Notes: generated by a model not told the origin, from the sequence alone. 63,371 nt of DNA from Oceanicola sp. (GCA_022447275.1 JAKVBK010000016.1:1-63371); one strand, 5' to 3'. Shown: positions 38,582 through 50,317, counted from the first letter of the stretch. A program made the numbers and translations.

Positions 38582-39946
38582 TTAGCCCGCGCCGAACATC
38601 TCGCCGACAAATGCGGTGAGATCCGTCATCTGCCTGAGCGCCAAACCCTGCGAGCCGACCTTTGCCGTGCCAGAGGGAAGCGCCGCTGACGAAAAACCAA
38701 GTTTTGCCGCCTCTTTCAACCTGTTTTCGGTCTGGACTGCTGGGCGCAGGGCGCCCGACAGGCTGATCTCGCCAAAAATCACCATATCCCGGGGCAGGGC
38801 GGCGTCTTCTCGCGCAGATAAAAGCGCTGCCGCCACGGCCAAATCCGCCGCTGGCTCGGTGATGCGCAATCCGCCTGCAACATTGAGATAAACATCGAGC
38901 CCTGCGAAAGGGATGCCGCAGCGGGCTTCGAGCACCGCCAGAATCATTGCCAGCCGGCTGCCATCCCATCCCACAACCGAGCGGCGGGCCTGTCCGGCCG
39001 GGGCCGGGGCTACAAGCGCCTGAATCTCCACCAGCACGGGCCGTGTGCCCTCGATGCCCGCAAACACAACAGACCCGGGTTGTTGCGCCTCCCGGGAGGA
39101 CAAAAACAGAGCCGATGGATTCGTGACCTCTGCAAGGCCGCGGCCTGTCATCTCGAAGACACCGATTTCGTCTGCGGGCCCAAACCTGTTCTTGACGGAG
39201 CGCAACACGCGGAACTGGTGCCCGCGCTCGCCTTCAAAATAGAGCACCGTGTCGACCATGTGCTCCACCACCCGGGGGCCTGCGATCTGGCCTTCCTTGG
39301 TCACATGGCCAACAAGGATCACCGCTGTGCCGGAGCGTTTCGCAAAGGTCGTGAGTTCTTGCGCGGAGGCGCGCACCTGGCTGACGGAGCCCGGCGCGCT
39401 GTCGACCGTGTCAGACCACATGGTTTGAATGGAATCGATGATGGCAAGATCTGGCGCTTCGGCTTCTAGTGTGGTCAGGATATCGCGCAGGGAGGTTTCC
39501 GTGCCCAGCTTGACCGGGGCTTCCTCAAGCCCCAAGCGCTGCGCCCGCATGCGCACCTGTGCAGAGGCCTCTTCGCCAGAAATATAAAGCGTTTTCAATC
39601 CGCTCTGGGCAAACCTTGCAGCGGCTTGCAGGAGGAGGGTGGATTTCCCAATCCCCGGATCCCCGCCCAGAAGCGTCGCTGATGCGGGCACGAGGCCCCC
39701 GCCGAGCACGCGGTCAAGCTCTCCCAATCCGCAGCTGGCGCGCGGCGGGGGCGCCTCTTTCGTTGCCAGATCGGCCAGCGGAAGCGTCTTGCCCCGGACA
39801 TTGCCGAGGCTTTTCTTGCCGGGTCCCGTGGAAAGGGGTGTTTCTTCGACAATTGTGTTCCATTCGCCGCAGCTTTCGCATTGGCCAGACCATTTCGATT
39901 GGCGTGCGCCGCAGGCAGTACAGGAAAAGGCGAGTGATTTGGGCAT
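38582..39946 (-). CDS. radA: DNA repair protein RadA
   Basis: 454 residues; RadA is a RecA-like branch-migration ATPase. Present are the zinc finger CTACGARQSKWSGQCESCG, the Walker A GGDPGIGKSTLL (about 95), the RadA-specific KNRFGP motif and a C-terminal Lon-like domain (IFGEISLSGALRP). Head of a radA-cvpA unit. Confidence 0.96.
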   Translation of the reverse strand: MPKSLAFSCTACGARQSKWSGQCESCGEWNTIVEETPLSTGPGKKSLGNVRGKTLPLADLATKEAPPPRASCGLGELDRVLGGGLVPASATLLGGDPGIGKSTLLLQAAARFAQSGLKTLYISGEEASAQVRMRAQRLGLEEAPVKLGTETSLRDILTTLEAEAPDLAIIDSIQTMWSDTVDSAPGSVSQVRASAQELTTFAKRSGTAVILVGHVTKEGQIAGPRVVEHMVDTVLYFEGERGHQFRVLRSVKNRFGPADEIGVFEMTGRGLAEVTNPSALFLSSREAQQPGSVVFAGIEGTRPVLVEIQALVAPAPAGQARRSVVGWDGSRLAMILAVLEARCGIPFAGLDVYLNVAGGLRITEPAADLAVAAALLSAREDAALPRDMVIFGEISLSGALRPAVQTENRLKEAAKLGFSSAALPSGTAKVGSQGLALRQMTDLTAFVGEMFGAG

Positions 39947-40255
39947 ATGCCACCTGCACGCGTTTCAGCGGAAGGGTCAAGCGGCAACATTTGCTAATCG
40001 CGCCAAGGGTCGGTTTGCGCCTTGATGGCCGTGTTATCTGCGGCACATCCGCAGCCCGAGATGGGTACCGCTCCGTAGCATCGTTGCAGGAGATAGACAC
40101 GCGTGGCGACGGGCGGTGATTTCTGAGTTAGGTTTGGAATATTAGGCACTGAAAAATAATGATATTTATATCTAAAAGCACACTGTGAAACGGCGTTGAA
40201 ACCTGCGATGAGCGCAACAGGCAGCCTGTTGCTCTGCCAATTCCGGACCCGCATT
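39947..40255. other. Gap between radA and the MlaF-like gene
   Basis: No gene seen. The part at about 40130-40190 is AT-rich compared with its surroundings (TAATGATATTTATATCTAAAAG) and could hold the radA promoter on the minus strand; no clear -35/-10 pair stands out. Confidence 0.3.
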
Positions 40256-41002
40256 CTAGCGTACTGCAGCGATGGGGCCCTCGGCGCGTCCATGAATGAA
40301 CTGCTGCACATAAGCATCTGATGTCGTGTCCATTTCGCGGATGTCACCCTCCCAACGGATAATACCGTCATGGAGCATGGCCACCCGGTCAGCGATGGCG
40401 CGGACACTCGACATATCATGGGTGATTGTCATGGTCGTCGCCCCCATCTCGGTGACGATTTCGCGGATCAAGTCGTTGATAACACCCGCCATAATCGGGT
40501 CGAGCCCGGTGGTGGGTTCGTCAAAGAAGATGATCTCCGGATCGGCGGCAATGGCCCGCGCGAGGCCGACCCTCTTTTGCATCCCGCCGGACAGTTCCGC
40601 CGGGAAGAGGTCTGCAACCTCCGGTCCCAAGCCCACCCGCGCCAACTTTTCAATCGCCTTATCGCGGGCTTGAGGGCGTGGCAGGGCATCGGGCCCGCGC
40701 AGCAGGCGGAAGGCCACATTCTGCCACACAGGCAGGCTGTCAAAGAGCGCGGCTCCCTGAAACAACATCCCAAACCGGGAAAGGAATTCTGTGCGGTCAC
40801 CACCCTTTGCCTGTGCGCCGTCCACGAAAATCCGCCCACTGTCAGGTTGGATCAGTCCGAGGACGCATTTCAGGGTGACACTTTTTCCAGTGCCTGACCC
40901 GCCGATGATCACCGTTGAGCTGCCCTTTTCAACGGTGAGGGACACGCCCCGGAGCACTGGCTTTTTGCCAAAGGACTTATGGACATCTTCAAGCCGGATC
41001 AT
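40256..41002 (-). CDS. MlaF-type ABC transporter ATP-binding protein
   Basis: About 248 residues from the ATG at 41002 (MIRLEDVHKSFG). Walker A IIGGSGTGKSVTLK, signature LSGGMQKR, and Walker B IIFFDEPTTGLDP are intact. Overlaps the permease by 4 bases. Pairs with an MlaE-type permease, so it likely powers phospholipid movement between the membranes (Mla/Ttg2 system). The MlaD and MlaC components are not next to it. Confidence 0.9.
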   Translation of the reverse strand: MIRLEDVHKSFGKKPVLRGVSLTVEKGSSTVIIGGSGTGKSVTLKCVLGLIQPDSGRIFVDGAQAKGGDRTEFLSRFGMLFQGAALFDSLPVWQNVAFRLLRGPDALPRPQARDKAIEKLARVGLGPEVADLFPAELSGGMQKRVGLARAIAADPEIIFFDEPTTGLDPIMAGVINDLIREIVTEMGATTMTITHDMSSVRAIADRVAMLHDGIIRWEGDIREMDTTSDAYVQQFIHGRAEGPIAAVR

Positions 41003-41784
41003 GCGGAAAAGAAGGCCTCTGTGAGAACATAATTTGCCGCCAGGATCAGCACTGCGGCGGCCACAACCGATGTTTTGGTGGCCCGCCCCACGCCTTGGGC
41101 ACCGCGGCCTGCCCCCATGCCGTAATAGCAGCCCATCAGCGTGGCGATAAATCCGAAGGCACATCCCTTCGCGAGGGACGAGACGATGTCACGCATCTCC
41201 AGGAAATCGACCGTGTTGCTGAGATAGGCTGTCTCTGAAAAGCCAAGGCGCCCGGTGCCCACCAGATAGCCGCCCATGATGCCGATAATGTCGCCGATGC
41301 CTACGAGTAAGGGTACCATCACAAGGCCTGCGAGCACTCTTGGCGCCACAAGATAGGCCATCGGCTTGGTAGAAAGGGTCACGAGGGCGTCGATCTGCTC
41401 GGTGACCTTCATCGTTGCGATTTCAGCGGCGATCGATGAGGTCACCCGGGCCGCAATCATGAGGCCCACCAGAACAGGGCCCAATTCGCGCACCATGCCG
41501 ATGGCCACGATTTGCGGCACCACGGCCTCGGCATTGAAACGGGCACCGCCTGAATAGATCTGCAGGGCGAGCGCCCCACCGGTGAAAAGCGCCGTGAGGC
41601 CGACAACGGGCAGGGAATAGTAACCAACTGACAGGAACGCGTTGAATATCTCGCGCCCGTAAAAGGGCGGCGTAATCAGTTGCAACAGCGCCCGTACTGC
41701 AAAGATTGAGATCCGCCCGATCGCCGCCAGCGTAGCAATCACCCGGGCCCCAAACCCGGCCAGCAAAGATTCCACCGCGCCCAC
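40999..41784 (-). CDS. MlaE-type ABC transporter permease
   Basis: About 261 residues with 5-6 membrane helices and the MlaE-type ISAVLAGLMMVPLLVGIGD-like segment (RVLAGLVMVPLLVGIG). The frame continues upstream into alr; I chose the GTG at 41784, just past the alr stop, but nearby alternatives (GTG 41775, CTG 41796) are possible. It forms a lipid-transport ABC module with the ATPase downstream. Confidence 0.85.
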   Translation of the reverse strand: MGAVESLLAGFGARVIATLAAIGRISIFAVRALLQLITPPFYGREIFNAFLSVGYYSLPVVGLTALFTGGALALQIYSGGARFNAEAVVPQIVAIGMVRELGPVLVGLMIAARVTSSIAAEIATMKVTEQIDALVTLSTKPMAYLVAPRVLAGLVMVPLLVGIGDIIGIMGGYLVGTGRLGFSETAYLSNTVDFLEMRDIVSSLAKGCAFGFIATLMGCYYGMGAGRGAQGVGRATKTSVVAAAVLILAANYVLTEAFFSA

Positions 41785-41792
41785 CGAGCCGC

Positions 41793-42845
41793 TCAGGACA
41801 CACCGCCGCCCAGGTGGCGCCGCGCATAGCGCTGCCCGAGGGAGGTCAGGATTTCGTATCCGATTGTCCCGGCAGCGCCTGCAAGTGCATCGACCGATTG
41901 CGCCGCGCACAGGATATCGAGGCTTTCGGGCGCGCGGGGTAGGTCGGTGATGTCTACGGTGATCAAGTCCATCGAAACCCGCCCACGGATCGGGCAGGCG
42001 GTGTCATCATTGAAAAGGTATGCCTGTCCAGACATGGCGCGCAGCAACCCATCTGCATACCCGGCCGACACTGTTGCCAGCACCGTCTCGCGGGGGGCGA
42101 TCCATGTGCCGTTATATCCCACCTTGTCGCCCGGCTTCAGCGTTCGGGTCTGGATGACGGGGAGGGACAGTTTCACGACCTGTGATGCGTCGGCGAAAGG
42201 CATGCCGCCATAGAGGCCAATGCCGGGGCGCGTCAGTTCGAAATGGTAGTCTGGCCCAAGCAAAACACCGCCAGTTGCGGCCAGCGATCGCGGCACGCCC
42301 AGCCCATCCGTGAGGTCCTTGAATACCTCGAGTTGGGCGGCATTCTGCGGGTCCTCCGGCGTGTCGGCAGAGGCGAGATGGCTCATGATCAGGCGGGGGT
42401 TTTTCGCCAAAACCAGTTCCGCCACAGCAGCCCATTCCGCGGGTGCCATGCCAAGCCGCGACATGCCGGTGTCGATCTGCACACCAAAAGCGCTGTCTGG
42501 CAGGGCTTCCATGTGGCGCGTCATCTGTTCTATCGAATTCAGCATGGGAATGAGATCAAGATCCCCGATCATGTCCGTATCCCCGGCCATATGGCCGGAA
42601 TAGATCATGATTTCAGGTCCGCGGCCCAAGGCATCGCGAATGGCTGCACCTTCCTCGGCCTGAGCGACAAAGAAGCGCCGGGCCCCTGCGCGGGCCAAAG
42701 CCCGGGCCACGCGCGCTGCACCAAGCCCGTAACCATCCGCTTTGACGGTGGCAGCCGTTTCGGTGCCAGCACCGGATTTTGCATCAAGGGCACGCCAGTT
42801 TTCTACCAGCGCATCCAGATCGATCGTAAGAGTACCTGTTCCCAT
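41793..42845 (-). CDS. alr: Alanine racemase
   Basis: About 350 residues from the ATG at 42845. Converts L-alanine to D-alanine for peptidoglycan. The PLP lysine is in [12 protein letters not shown] (about 37), and the C-terminal catalytic Tyr lies in KVGYNGTW. It is immediately upstream of the Mla-like transporter genes and may be co-transcribed with them. Confidence 0.93.
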   Translation of the reverse strand: MGTGTLTIDLDALVENWRALDAKSGAGTETAATVKADGYGLGAARVARALARAGARRFFVAQAEEGAAIRDALGRGPEIMIYSGHMAGDTDMIGDLDLIPMLNSIEQMTRHMEALPDSAFGVQIDTGMSRLGMAPAEWAAVAELVLAKNPRLIMSHLASADTPEDPQNAAQLEVFKDLTDGLGVPRSLAATGGVLLGPDYHFELTRPGIGLYGGMPFADASQVVKLSLPVIQTRTLKPGDKVGYNGTWIAPRETVLATVSAGYADGLLRAMSGQAYLFNDDTACPIRGRVSMDLITVDITDLPRAPESLDILCAAQSVDALAGAAGTIGYEILTSLGQRYARRHLGGGVS

Positions 42846-42876
42846 GGGCTGGTTGTCTAACGCTGTCCGGCAAGGG

Positions 42877-44277
42877 TCAAGCCCGAAGATCAGACGGGCC
42901 CCCGCGCGCCCCATGCATCGGCGAGGTGGTGCTTGCGAGGTTGTGGCCGTCTTGGGGTTTGAGGGCGGTGACGTCCTGTTCTGACAGCATGGGCAGGATC
43001 AGTGTCACAGCCAGGCCTTCTCCCGGCCGGTTTTGCAAAATCAGCCGGCCACCAGATTGTTCTGCGAAGCCATTTACCATGGGCAGGCCGAGCCCCGATC
43101 CGCTGCCGATCGGCTTTGTGGTGAAATAGGGCTCGAGGACGTCTGCTTCGATCTCTGGGGGCAGGCCGCCAGCCGTATCGATCACGCTGAGGGCAAATTC
43201 CTTCTGTTGGCTGTCTTCCCGCACCGGCCAAGCCTTGATCCAGATCTTGCCGCGTCGGGTGCCCAAAGCATCAGCCGCGTTGGACACAAGATTGAGCAGG
43301 GCCGCGGTGAACTGGGCCCTGTCCAGAGCAACATGTTGGATTGATGCGGGGATGCGAATGTCGAGCGCAACAGATGCGGGCAAAAGGCGGCGCAGCAATG
43401 GCTCAACCGCATCAACATGCGCTTGCAGGGACGCGACTGTCGGGGTCAGCGGTGCCTTGCGGCCATAGGCCAGCAACTGCCCGGTCAGGCGCGCCGCCCG
43501 CAGCGCGGCTTCGTGGGCTTCTTCCAAGAGCACATCGCGCTCCGGTCCCGGTGGCACTTCTTTGTGGAGTTCCAGATTGCCGATCACAACTGTCAGGATG
43601 TTGTTGAAATCATGGGCAACCCCGCCAACAAGACGGCCCAACGCCTCGGCCTTCATGGTTTCAGCGGCACGCAGGCGGCGCTCTTCCCATTCATTATAGA
43701 GGCTGAGATTGCGGTGGATTGTCATGGCGTAATAAACCGCCGCGACCAACAAAACGCTGGTGAAAACGAAATGGGCCCAAGGGTCGGTCGTGATGTCCCA
43801 AAAGGCGATGGCAGCATTCACTGCCAGTCCAAACACCATCAAAATGTCATAAATGGCAATTGGCTGAGAGATGCGGGGTCGCCAAAAGGTATAGAAGACC
43901 ATTCCAACTTGCGCAGCAACCGCAGCCGCCAGCAAGGTCGGGTTGTCGAGGTGGGTGCAGACCATCGGAAAGGCCACGAAAGTTGTGGCCGTGACCATGT
44001 AGCCAAGCAGAGCCAGACGCATATTTGACGTGCTGGGGTGGTGCAGGGCCTGACGCAGTTGGAGGAAATACATGCCCTCTGTGATTGCGTAGCAAAGTAG
44101 CCAAAGCCAAGTGACGGGCAAATCGGCTGTGATCGCGACGATCGAGCCCAAAATTACAATTGCAGAATAGCGCAGTATCAATTCAAACGGTGCGCCGAAG
44201 TCAGCCTTCTTGAGAGTGGAGATGACATCCTCGGGATCCGTTTGTGCCGCTCTGTGTGTGATGCCTGACTTTGCCAA
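42877..44277 (-). CDS. Membrane-bound sensor histidine kinase
   Basis: 466 residues. Five or six membrane helices (about 35-185) form a small membrane sensor without a recognised periplasmic domain. A dimerisation/phosphoacceptor helix has His222 in [16 protein letters not shown], and the ATPase domain has the N-box [11 protein letters not shown] and G-boxes ([18 protein letters not shown]). No response regulator is adjacent; it is an orphan kinase here. Upstream of alr, same strand. Confidence 0.88.
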   Translation of the reverse strand: MAKSGITHRAAQTDPEDVISTLKKADFGAPFELILRYSAIVILGSIVAITADLPVTWLWLLCYAITEGMYFLQLRQALHHPSTSNMRLALLGYMVTATTFVAFPMVCTHLDNPTLLAAAVAAQVGMVFYTFWRPRISQPIAIYDILMVFGLAVNAAIAFWDITTDPWAHFVFTSVLLVAAVYYAMTIHRNLSLYNEWEERRLRAAETMKAEALGRLVGGVAHDFNNILTVVIGNLELHKEVPPGPERDVLLEEAHEAALRAARLTGQLLAYGRKAPLTPTVASLQAHVDAVEPLLRRLLPASVALDIRIPASIQHVALDRAQFTAALLNLVSNAADALGTRRGKIWIKAWPVREDSQQKEFALSVIDTAGGLPPEIEADVLEPYFTTKPIGSGSGLGLPMVNGFAEQSGGRLILQNRPGEGLAVTLILPMLSEQDVTALKPQDGHNLASTTSPMHGARGGPSDLRA

Positions 44278-44280
44278 GAA

Positions 44281-44784
44281 CTAGCCGCCTGTCTCATCTT
44301 CTGGATGCTGTTGCGGGCCCGTTGCCGGGCTGAAGGGAATGTCAAAATCGGCATCCGCGAGGTGGAAGCCATCAAACACAAACCCGGGCGTGACAGTGCA
44401 AGACACCAGGGACCAGCCTGCACGATCAGGGCCCAACGCCTCGGTTGGAAGAGACACGGCGCTTTGCCAGGCGTGGGCAGCGACCAGCGCTTGCGGAACA
44501 TGGTCGCGGGCCAGATCAGGCCCCAAGATAACTGCCGAGGCAGGCCCCTCATCCGTGTCAGACCGCTTCAACAGGAGGGGATCGCCCGCATGAAACAGCC
44601 AGATCTCGGTTGCGTCTACCTTGTGCCAGTGCGAGCGCTCTCCGGCCTGAAGCAGAAAATAGATGCAGGTGCCGTTGGGGCGGCCGTCCACCTCTGGCCC
44701 AGCCCACGTCTGCCGATACCAGCCGCCTTCGGGATGGCGTTGCAAATCCAGACGGCGGATCATTTCCTGAGCGGACAGGGTCAT
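44281..44784 (-). CDS. DUF985 cupin-domain protein
   Basis: About 167 residues from the ATG at 44784 (MTLSAQEMIRRL). Family marks are HPEGGWYRQTW near the start, YFLLQAGERSHWHKVDATEIW, and LVSCTVTPGFVFDGFHLAD. This is a single cupin barrel whose metal ligand residues include the SHWH pair. Reaction unknown. It overlaps the dehalogenase gene by 4 bases (ATGA), so the two are co-translated. Confidence 0.85.
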   Translation of the reverse strand: MTLSAQEMIRRLDLQRHPEGGWYRQTWAGPEVDGRPNGTCIYFLLQAGERSHWHKVDATEIWLFHAGDPLLLKRSDTDEGPASAVILGPDLARDHVPQALVAAHAWQSAVSLPTEALGPDRAGWSLVSCTVTPGFVFDGFHLADADFDIPFSPATGPQQHPEDETGG

Positions 44785-45467
44785 GCTTTGGCCTCCAGAT
44801 GGCTGGCTAGGGTGATAAAATCGGGCGCACAGATGTCCCAATCGCCGTCTGGCTCCAAATCGACTGTCTGGCCCGGGCCATGCTCTGTTTTGCGTGGCAC
44901 AAAGGCGGTTTGCAGCCCACAGGCCTGTGCCGCGTGCAAGTCGTTGTTATGGGCGGCAACCATCATCACATTGTGAGCCGGCAAGCGTAGTGCGGCGCAA
45001 CAGGCCAAATAGACAGCCGGTTTCGGCTTGTAGTCCTGCGCCAGCTCGGCCCCGAGGATGCAATCCCACGGCAGATCGGCATAGCGCGCAAGCCGGGTCA
45101 TCAGCGCGATTGAGCCATTGGAGCAGGGCGCGATGATGTGATCGCGCTTGAGCCGTCCGAGGCCTTCCACCACATCGGGCCAGGGATCAAGCCGTTCCCA
45201 AGCGGCATTGAGAGCGGCCCTGTCGGGCACGGTCACCCCGGTCTGGCGGGCGACTGTGTCGAGGTTTTCAAGGTGCAGGTCGTCCAGTGGCACGTAGCCC
45301 CGTCCGCCCTCGCGGATGCGGGCCATCGCCGGATCATATTCTGCGCGCCACGCCGTTGCGAAGGCTTCCGCGTCAACGGTGGGCAGCATGGCAGCGACAT
45401 CCCGTGCAACCGAGCTGCGCCAGTCAACACATGTGCCAAAGACATCGAAGATAAGTGCTTGTACCAT
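44781..45467 (-). CDS. Haloacid dehalogenase type II
   Basis: 228 residues, HAD superfamily. The nucleophile Asp is in LIFDVFGTCVDWR, motif II is PCSNGS, and the LAQDYKPKPAVY lysine with VMMVAAHNNDLHAA (motif IV) completes the set; this order is typical of L-2-haloacid dehalogenases. It hydrolyses 2-haloacids in other members; the natural substrate is not certain. In operon with the cupin gene. Confidence 0.88.
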   Translation of the reverse strand: MVQALIFDVFGTCVDWRSSVARDVAAMLPTVDAEAFATAWRAEYDPAMARIREGGRGYVPLDDLHLENLDTVARQTGVTVPDRAALNAAWERLDPWPDVVEGLGRLKRDHIIAPCSNGSIALMTRLARYADLPWDCILGAELAQDYKPKPAVYLACCAALRLPAHNVMMVAAHNNDLHAAQACGLQTAFVPRKTEHGPGQTVDLEPDGDWDICAPDFITLASHLEAKA

Positions 45468-45566
45468 ATGGCTAAAGGGCCTGATGCCTTGCCGTGTGTC
45501 AAGCTTGCCATAGGGGTTCAGAGTGCCGCAGTGCGCGCGACATTCCTTATGCCCGCCGTGCAGGTT

Positions 45567-45592
45567 GCCAGGCCTTTGTAGAAAGGCCTGGC
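45567..45592 (-). terminator. Hairpin between eno and the dehalogenase gene
   Basis: A perfect 11-bp inverted repeat GCCAGGCCTTT/AAAGGCCTGGC with a 4-base loop lies just after the eno stop on the minus strand. The stem is strong, but no T-run follows, so it may act as a 3' stabiliser or weak terminator. Confidence 0.5.
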
Positions 45593-45614
45593 GATAAGAA
45601 GTGCGGTGCCGCGT

Positions 45615-47054
<1,440 letters not shown>

Positions 47055-47072
47055 CTATCGGATGCGGTCTGC

Positions 47073-47549
47073 TCAGGCGGGCCGGCGCGCGGCGGCGATC
47101 CACAAGGCAGCGAGGCCCAGTCCGATAAGGGCATTCCAGCTTGCCATCGACAGCCCCATCAAAGACCACGCGACCTCATCGCACATCACGATTGCCGCGC
47201 CCCCATCCAAGGACAGCAATTCCGAGCCTGTCATCGCGGAAAGATCTTCGCTGTTGCCGCCGGTGCAGGTGCTGGGGCCCTCCCACCACTTGCGCTCAAC
47301 TCCCGTGTGATACAGTCCGATTGCCGATGTTGTCAGGGCGGCGGCGGCGCCAGCATAGGCGATTGCAGCACGGGGGGCCGCCATTCCGATCAGACCTAGC
47401 ACAACGGCGACCGCATAGGGCCAGCGCTGCCAAATGCAGAGTTTGCACGGGGCAAGCCCGCCAATGTGCTGAAAGGCAAAGGCGCCAGCCAGCACGGCGG
47501 CGGATCCTGCTGCGGCAAGAGTGATCAGCGTGGCGCGGTCCAAGGTCAT
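47073..47549 (-). CDS. DsbB-family disulfide bond formation protein
   Basis: 158 residues, four membrane helices. The first periplasmic active pair is in GGLAPCKLCIWQRWPY (CxxC); the second redox pair is Cys in GPSTCTGG and Cys in AIVMCDEV. It reoxidises a DsbA-type partner and passes electrons to quinone. I use the ATG at 47549 (MTLDRATL). Confidence 0.88.
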   Translation of the reverse strand: MTLDRATLITLAAAGSAAVLAGAFAFQHIGGLAPCKLCIWQRWPYAVAVVLGLIGMAAPRAAIAYAGAAAALTTSAIGLYHTGVERKWWEGPSTCTGGNSEDLSAMTGSELLSLDGGAAIVMCDEVAWSLMGLSMASWNALIGLGLAALWIAAARRPA

Positions 47550-47631
47550 GTCAGGGTCCTTCAGGCATGTCTCGCCCTGTAGATGTTTGATATTCAAAAG
47601 GGCTTTGCAAGCCCTTGTGTGGTTACAGGTT

Positions 47632-48246
47632 TTACAGGCCAAGCCAGGCGAGGATCAGGCTGACAATCGTCGCGCCGGCAATCAGCAGCGTCGCAATCCA
47701 GACAAAGCCGAGGATAATCCCAAGGATGACGAGGATTCCATCGCGTTGCAGCAAACCCATCGCAATCACCACGATGGCAACACCGGGAACCGAATTGGTG
47801 CCGGGCAAGGGCACAAGGATCGAGGCACTAAAGAGTACCAGAGTGATCCCGACCAACCGATCGGCGGGGGCGGCTGTGAGGCCAACAAGGCGCGGGCTAC
47901 TGATGGCCTCGATCCGCTGCAACCAAGGCTTTGCGCGGTCCGCAAGGCTGCGCAATCCCGCCGATGAGACGCTGCGCGCGCCCAGTTTGGCTGGCAGCCA
48001 AGGGGTTTTGTGCCCCATCACAATCTGGGCCGAGATAAACATCAGCGGCAGAGAAACAACCTGTGGGATGCCATAGAGAAAAGGGATGCAACAGGGCAGG
48101 GCGAGGATCAGCAGAAACAGGCCGAAGGCGCGCTCGCTCAAATGCTCCAGCATCCACAGCAGCGTAACTGACTCCCCCTCGGCCGCATCAGCCAAGTTGG
48201 AAAGCCGTTCGGAGATTGGCATGACCTGTTCGGTATGCGCTGTCAT
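47632..48246 (-). CDS. exoD: Exopolysaccharide synthesis protein ExoD
   Basis: About 204 residues from the ATG at 48246 (MTAHTEQVMPISERL). ExoD-type membrane protein: hydrophobic helices in the central and C-terminal parts and a conserved SERAFGLFLLILALPCCIPFLYGIPQ segment. In Sinorhizobium ExoD is linked to exopolysaccharide production and alkaline tolerance; the biochemical role is not known. It is 82 bases from dsbB-like. Confidence 0.85.
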   Translation of the reverse strand: MTAHTEQVMPISERLSNLADAAEGESVTLLWMLEHLSERAFGLFLLILALPCCIPFLYGIPQVVSLPLMFISAQIVMGHKTPWLPAKLGARSVSSAGLRSLADRAKPWLQRIEAISSPRLVGLTAAPADRLVGITLVLFSASILVPLPGTNSVPGVAIVVIAMGLLQRDGILVILGIILGFVWIATLLIAGATIVSLILAWLGL

Positions 48247-48573
48247 AATGAATTGCCCGGGCTGATAAAACGAAGCTATTGCGATAGCGCCTAGCAAACC
48301 GATCCACATGACGCCAGTGCCGCTCAACGCCGGGCGTCGATTTTGTTGCAATTGCTGCATGCAGGTGCGCCGAATGCGGCGATCGTCCCCACAGACCTCA
48401 AGGCGCAACAAGGCTGGCGTAGGCCCCCTGATTGCCGGGCATGGCCCCTAAATGCACGAATTTTATACGCAAACAGAAGGCGAAGCTTGCATCTGTTCCG
48501 GTGCAGTGTTCAGCTTTGAGGCAGATCGGTCAGCAATAGACCGGCATTTTCGTTCCCTGGGAGGAGGACATCC
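48247..48573. other. Gap upstream of dctP (first TRAP system)
   Basis: No gene seen. It must contain the promoters of exoD (minus) and dctP (plus). A good Shine-Dalgarno (GGGAGGAGG, 48558-48567) lies just before the dctP ATG. Confidence 0.4.
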
Positions 48574-49614
48574 ATGAAACAGTTTATGAAAGCGACAGCC
48601 GCCTCTGTGGCGTTGGCCCTGATCGGCGCCAGCAGCGTCGCGGCGCAGGAAGTTACCCTGCGCTGCCAGCATTTTCTGAGCCCCAAAGGCTCGGTCCCGG
48701 CGTTTTTCATCACGCCTTGGGCAGAAAAGGTTGAGGCCGATAGCAATGGCCGGATCAAGGTTGAGATCTATCCGGCGATGCAGCTGGGTGGGAAGCCGCC
48801 GGCGCTCTACGATCAGATCCGGGACGGGGTGATCGATTGCGGCTGGGCGTTGCCGGCCTATACGCCGGGCCGCTTCCCGGAATCCGAGGCGTTTGAACTG
48901 CCCTTCATGACATCCTTGAATGCCGAGGCATCCTCAAAGGCGTTCTGGGAATTCTACGAAGCCTACATGACAGAGCGTCATTCCGACATTCACGTGATGG
49001 CCGTGCATGTGCATGGGCCGGGTGTGATCCACAAGAAGGGCGATCCGGTAATGTCGATCGCCGATTTCGAAGGCCTCAAGCTGCGCGGCCCGTCGCGGCA
49101 GGCCAATGCGCTGTTGGAAACGGTTGGGGCAACGCCCGTTGGCATGCCTGTGCCCGCTTTCCCCGAAGCCCTGTCCAAAGGGGTTGTCGATGGCGGGGTG
49201 ATCCCCTGGGAGATCGTGCCGCCCCTCAAGGTGCACGAGCTTGCCGACAGCCACACCCAGATCAGCGGCGACAGGGCCTTGTACAACACCACCTTCATTT
49301 GGGGGATGAACAAGAACACCTATGACAGCCTGCCGGATGATCTGAAGGCGGTGATTGACATGAACTCTGGCCTTGAAGCATCTGCTTGGGCGGGGCGCGC
49401 CATGGACCAAGGCGATGACAATGGCGAACGCGTTGTCAGTGGGACGGATAACACGATCCACATGCTCGACGAGTCCGTTGTGGCAGAGCTGCGCACGATT
49501 GGCGAAGCGCTGACAGCCAAATGGATCGAAGAGGTCAGCGCCAAGGGCCTCGATGGCGCGGGTATGGTGGCCAAGGCGCAAGAGCTTGTGGCGAAGCATG
49601 GGGGCGGCATGTAA
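48574..49614 (+). CDS. TRAP transporter substrate-binding protein (DctP family)
   Basis: 346 residues with a Sec signal peptide (cut about residue 24, SSVAAQE). The DctP fold includes the conserved carboxylate-binding arginine position, Arg171, in FEGLKLRGPSRQ, and the LSKGVVDGG segment. It delivers a solute to the DctQM pair encoded from 50542. A clear terminator follows it, and an inverted gene separates it from dctQ. Confidence 0.92.
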   Translation: MKQFMKATAASVALALIGASSVAAQEVTLRCQHFLSPKGSVPAFFITPWAEKVEADSNGRIKVEIYPAMQLGGKPPALYDQIRDGVIDCGWALPAYTPGRFPESEAFELPFMTSLNAEASSKAFWEFYEAYMTERHSDIHVMAVHVHGPGVIHKKGDPVMSIADFEGLKLRGPSRQANALLETVGATPVGMPVPAFPEALSKGVVDGGVIPWEIVPPLKVHELADSHTQISGDRALYNTTFIWGMNKNTYDSLPDDLKAVIDMNSGLEASAWAGRAMDQGDDNGERVVSGTDNTIHMLDESVVAELRTIGEALTAKWIEEVSAKGLDGAGMVAKAQELVAKHGGGM

Positions 49615-49647
49615 GCCGCACCATTGCACCTACTGAAAAGTTTGAGG

Positions 49648-49676
49648 GCAGGCCAAATACGGCCTGCCTTTTCTTG
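49648..49676 (+). terminator. Rho-independent terminator after dctP
   Basis: GGCAGGCC (49648-49655) pairs with GGCCTGCC (49662-49669) across a 6-base loop and is followed by TTTTCTT. It should end most dctP transcripts before dctQM. Confidence 0.8.
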
Positions 49677-49690
49677 ATAGTGACTGACGC

Positions 49691-50317
49691 CTATGTTCTG
49701 CGGCGCCGGAGAACCGCGAAGCCACCGAGGCCCGCCAGCAGCAGCGGCAGGGCCGCCGGAACAGGCACAGGCGTTGTCTGGCTTGCGCTGAAGGTGAAGC
49801 TGGTATTGCTGGCCGTTTGGTCGTCGGCCACGATCGAGAGCACCGTGCCATCGCTAAACAGAGCCGAAAACTCGGAATTCGGACCATTGCCGTTGTTGAA
49901 AAGAACGGTTCGGTAATTCTCAATCGAGTCAGAGTTATCTATATCTACGTCCACTCGCCATTTAGCCGTTTCGCCGGGATCGAAACTGGTGAAATCAATC
50001 ACACCCACATCAACCCGTTGCAAATTGCCACCTGTGTTGAAGTCGTCCATATCACCTTGGGTCAGAGTCATTGTGCCATCCGGAGTTGGCTCGAAAGAAT
50101 ACAACGCATCGTAGTTGTAAGCTGTGTTCCCGATCGTCAGTGTGAATTGCTGCAACAGGGCGGTATCACTGGTATTCACCAGTGTCATCAAGGGAACGTT
50201 GGTCAGCGAGTTATTCGTGTCCAACAGATTAGAGATCGTCAGATTGAACCCAAGCGTTGCGGCTTGGCTGGCAGTCGCTGCAAGGGAAAGTGCTGTTGTC
50301 ATCAGGATTTTCTTCAT
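49691..50317 (-). CDS. Exported VPLPA-CTERM-type protein
   Basis: About 208 residues from the ATG at 50317 (MKKILMTTA). N-terminal signal peptide (ALSLAATASQA), a beta-rich Asn/Thr/Asp-rich body, and a C-terminal sorting tail: PVPVPAALPLLLAGLGG, a hydrophobic segment and an RRRR end. This tail matches the VPLPA-CTERM/PEP-CTERM type processed by exosortase-like enzymes; no exosortase gene is in the window. It lies inverted between dctP and dctQ. Confidence 0.85.
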   Translation of the reverse strand: MKKILMTTALSLAATASQAATLGFNLTISNLLDTNNSLTNVPLMTLVNTSDTALLQQFTLTIGNTAYNYDALYSFEPTPDGTMTLTQGDMDDFNTGGNLQRVDVGVIDFTSFDPGETAKWRVDVDIDNSDSIENYRTVLFNNGNGPNSEFSALFSDGTVLSIVADDQTASNTSFTFSASQTTPVPVPAALPLLLAGLGGFAVLRRRRT